Of a stretch of 64,000 nt of DNA, positions 62,970 to 64,000 are shown piece after piece. The position numbers were made by a program, and so were the translations under genes. The notes below the pieces were generated by a model, which was not told the DNA's origin, made no database searches, and saw only the letters and a list, made by a program, of their open reading frames with translations. Numbering within the stretch: position 1 is the first letter of the stretch; each line of letters begins with the position of its first letter. Origin of the DNA: Cerrena zonata (Eukaryota; Basidiomycota; Agaricomycetes; Polyporales; Cerrenaceae); assembly GCA_038087015.1 (NCBI GenBank), contig JASBNA010000064.1, positions 124,001 through 188,000 of the forward strand. The letters are read 5' to 3'.

Positions 62970-64000
62970 ATGTTGCACCGAACTGGAAAGAGATTCGTCA
63001 CAACCGTAGCTGAATCCGAAAAGATACTCGCTGCCGAACGTCGCCATGTCGCTCTGAAAAAAGCAGACATTCTTAATGAGCCACCGCCGCCTACTGGTCG
63101 CGAAGAAGTCAAGATTGCCAAACGTCGCATTTCGAAAGCTGAGCGTGATGAACGTATGGACATTACTCTTGCCTTGACGCCAGTCAGAACGTGAGCATTC
63201 ATTTTCTTTTCTCGGCCCGACTAGTATTTAACTCTGTAATAGCTACATGGGTGGCTTTACACGACCAACAGATTTGCGTACAAGCAGCTGGAACGAAGGT
63301 GGTCGTTATGTCGAACTTGGCAAAGTTTACCATCCCCCTACAGCCTCGGCTTATGAGCCACATACCGTCTTTTTACTCGAATCTCGACATCCCGTGCAAC
63401 ACGGTATTGGTCGGTGCGATGCACGCGACCACATAGTTGGCGTGTGTCGAGAATCCGATTTCCCTGCTGTCCTCGAGAAGTTGAACAGCAACAGATGCCC
63501 ACAGGAATACATGGAGTCTATGGACAACGCACGCTGGCCGTGGCTTCCTCCCAAGCGGGCAAAGTACACGAAATGGTGGGAAGCGGGCGAAAACCCCAAA
63601 GAGCTTCATCTGCAAGCACTTGAAGGTGCATTCGATGGCGAGACAAAACAATATCCCGAAGCACCGGCTCCCAAACTTGAAGGCACTCGTGCTAAGCGTC
63701 GGGCTGCTGAACAAGCTGCCAAACGCGCTACCAGGATGTCTGCAGCTTTGCTTGATCATTTACACAAGACTGGTATACACATGCGAACATTCTCAACTTC
63801 TTCACGGGCACTCGCGGACGATACCACTGGCCGGGATCGTGCTAACATTCCTGCCTCCGCCTGGTCACGCCCTCATAAACCTTCCCAGGACGCTGATGAT
63901 AACGTCGTACCTGTCTACTATGTTGAGCGCAAGAAACAACGCGATACGATTTCGGAGCGTAAGGAAGAGGAAGGTGGTCTCATGGCCGAACTTAGTGCGG
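62970..64000 (+). CDS. Unidentified conserved-looking protein, 5' part only
   Basis: Exon 62970-63190 joins exon 63243 onward at a GTGAGC...TAATAG intron, and the frame then stays open to the window end, giving at least 326 residues. The start MLHRTGKRFVTTVAESEKIL is basic and could be a mitochondrial targeting sequence. A charged helical segment (AKRRISKAERDERMD) follows, then TYMGGFTRPTDLRTSSWNEG and PWLPPKRAKYTKWWEAGENP, and a basic helical region (TRAKRRAAEQAAKRATR). Near residue 275 there is a second stretch of mitochondrial-presequence character, HMRTFSTSSRALADD. I do not recognise a family. That internal Arg/Ser-rich stretch could mean an intron, a fusion or a second start. A mitochondrial role is inference only. 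Confidence 0.55.

Overview
The window looks like nuclear DNA of a basidiomycete, most likely a white-rot agaricomycete. The basis is that nearly every gene is cut by short introns of about 50-65 nt with GT(or GC)-AG ends, that genes sit on both strands at about one per 2-3 kb, and that the families include a class II ligninolytic peroxidase and agaricomycete-type kinase, F-box, P450 and DUF6533-like genes. All exon structures below were joined by hand from reading frame, intron phase and family similarity; no alignment program was run.

Layout. 1-4.2 kb: the 3' end of an F-box-type gene, then a small SMP-like protein on the minus strand, then 2.9 kb with no supportable gene. 4.2-6.2 kb: an AIF/FSP1-like flavoprotein. 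8.9-10.6 kb: a secreted heme peroxidase with both a Mn site and the exposed-tryptophan position of versatile peroxidases. 11.5-15 kb (minus): a large multi-pass membrane protein with a long Ser/Arg-rich tail. 16.4-17.7 kb: the Rab geranylgeranyltransferase beta subunit. 18-18.8 kb: a Gly/Thr/His-rich CsbD-like protein. 19-24.3 kb (minus): two tandem kinases. 25-30 kb: two NmrA-like NAD(P)-binding proteins flanking a Gly/Tyr/His-rich protein. 30-33.4 kb (minus): a senescence/spartin-domain protein and a frameshifted F-box gene. 34.2-37.3 kb: GPI13. 37.9-39.3 kb: a third NmrA-like gene. 39.4-42.7 kb (minus): an LSH/DDM1-type SNF2 ATPase. 43-44.6 kb (minus): a berberine-bridge-type FAD oxidase. 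47-49 kb: a third kinase. 49.8-50.7 kb (minus): a DNA polymerase epsilon histone-fold subunit. 52.4-54.5 kb: a cytochrome P450. 55.2-59 kb: two tandem seven-helix-like membrane proteins. 59.4-62.3 kb: PRP43. 63-64 kb: an unidentified gene running off the end.

Two themes stand out. First, local duplication: kinases (three plus a probable remnant), NmrA-like proteins (three), membrane proteins (two) and F-box genes (one end plus one broken copy) all have paralogs here with matching exon lengths, so intron loss, a motif loss and a long intron can be read directly. Second, GC-AG introns recur (both NmrA-like genes at the same site, the P450, and probably the SNF2 gene). Two conserved housekeeping genes (GPI13 and the SNF2 ATPase) and the F-box gene carry single-base frameshifts, several in or next to short homopolymers, which could be assembly errors or real lesions. 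I did not find a clearly new multi-gene system; the peroxidase and the duplicated families are the most informative parts.
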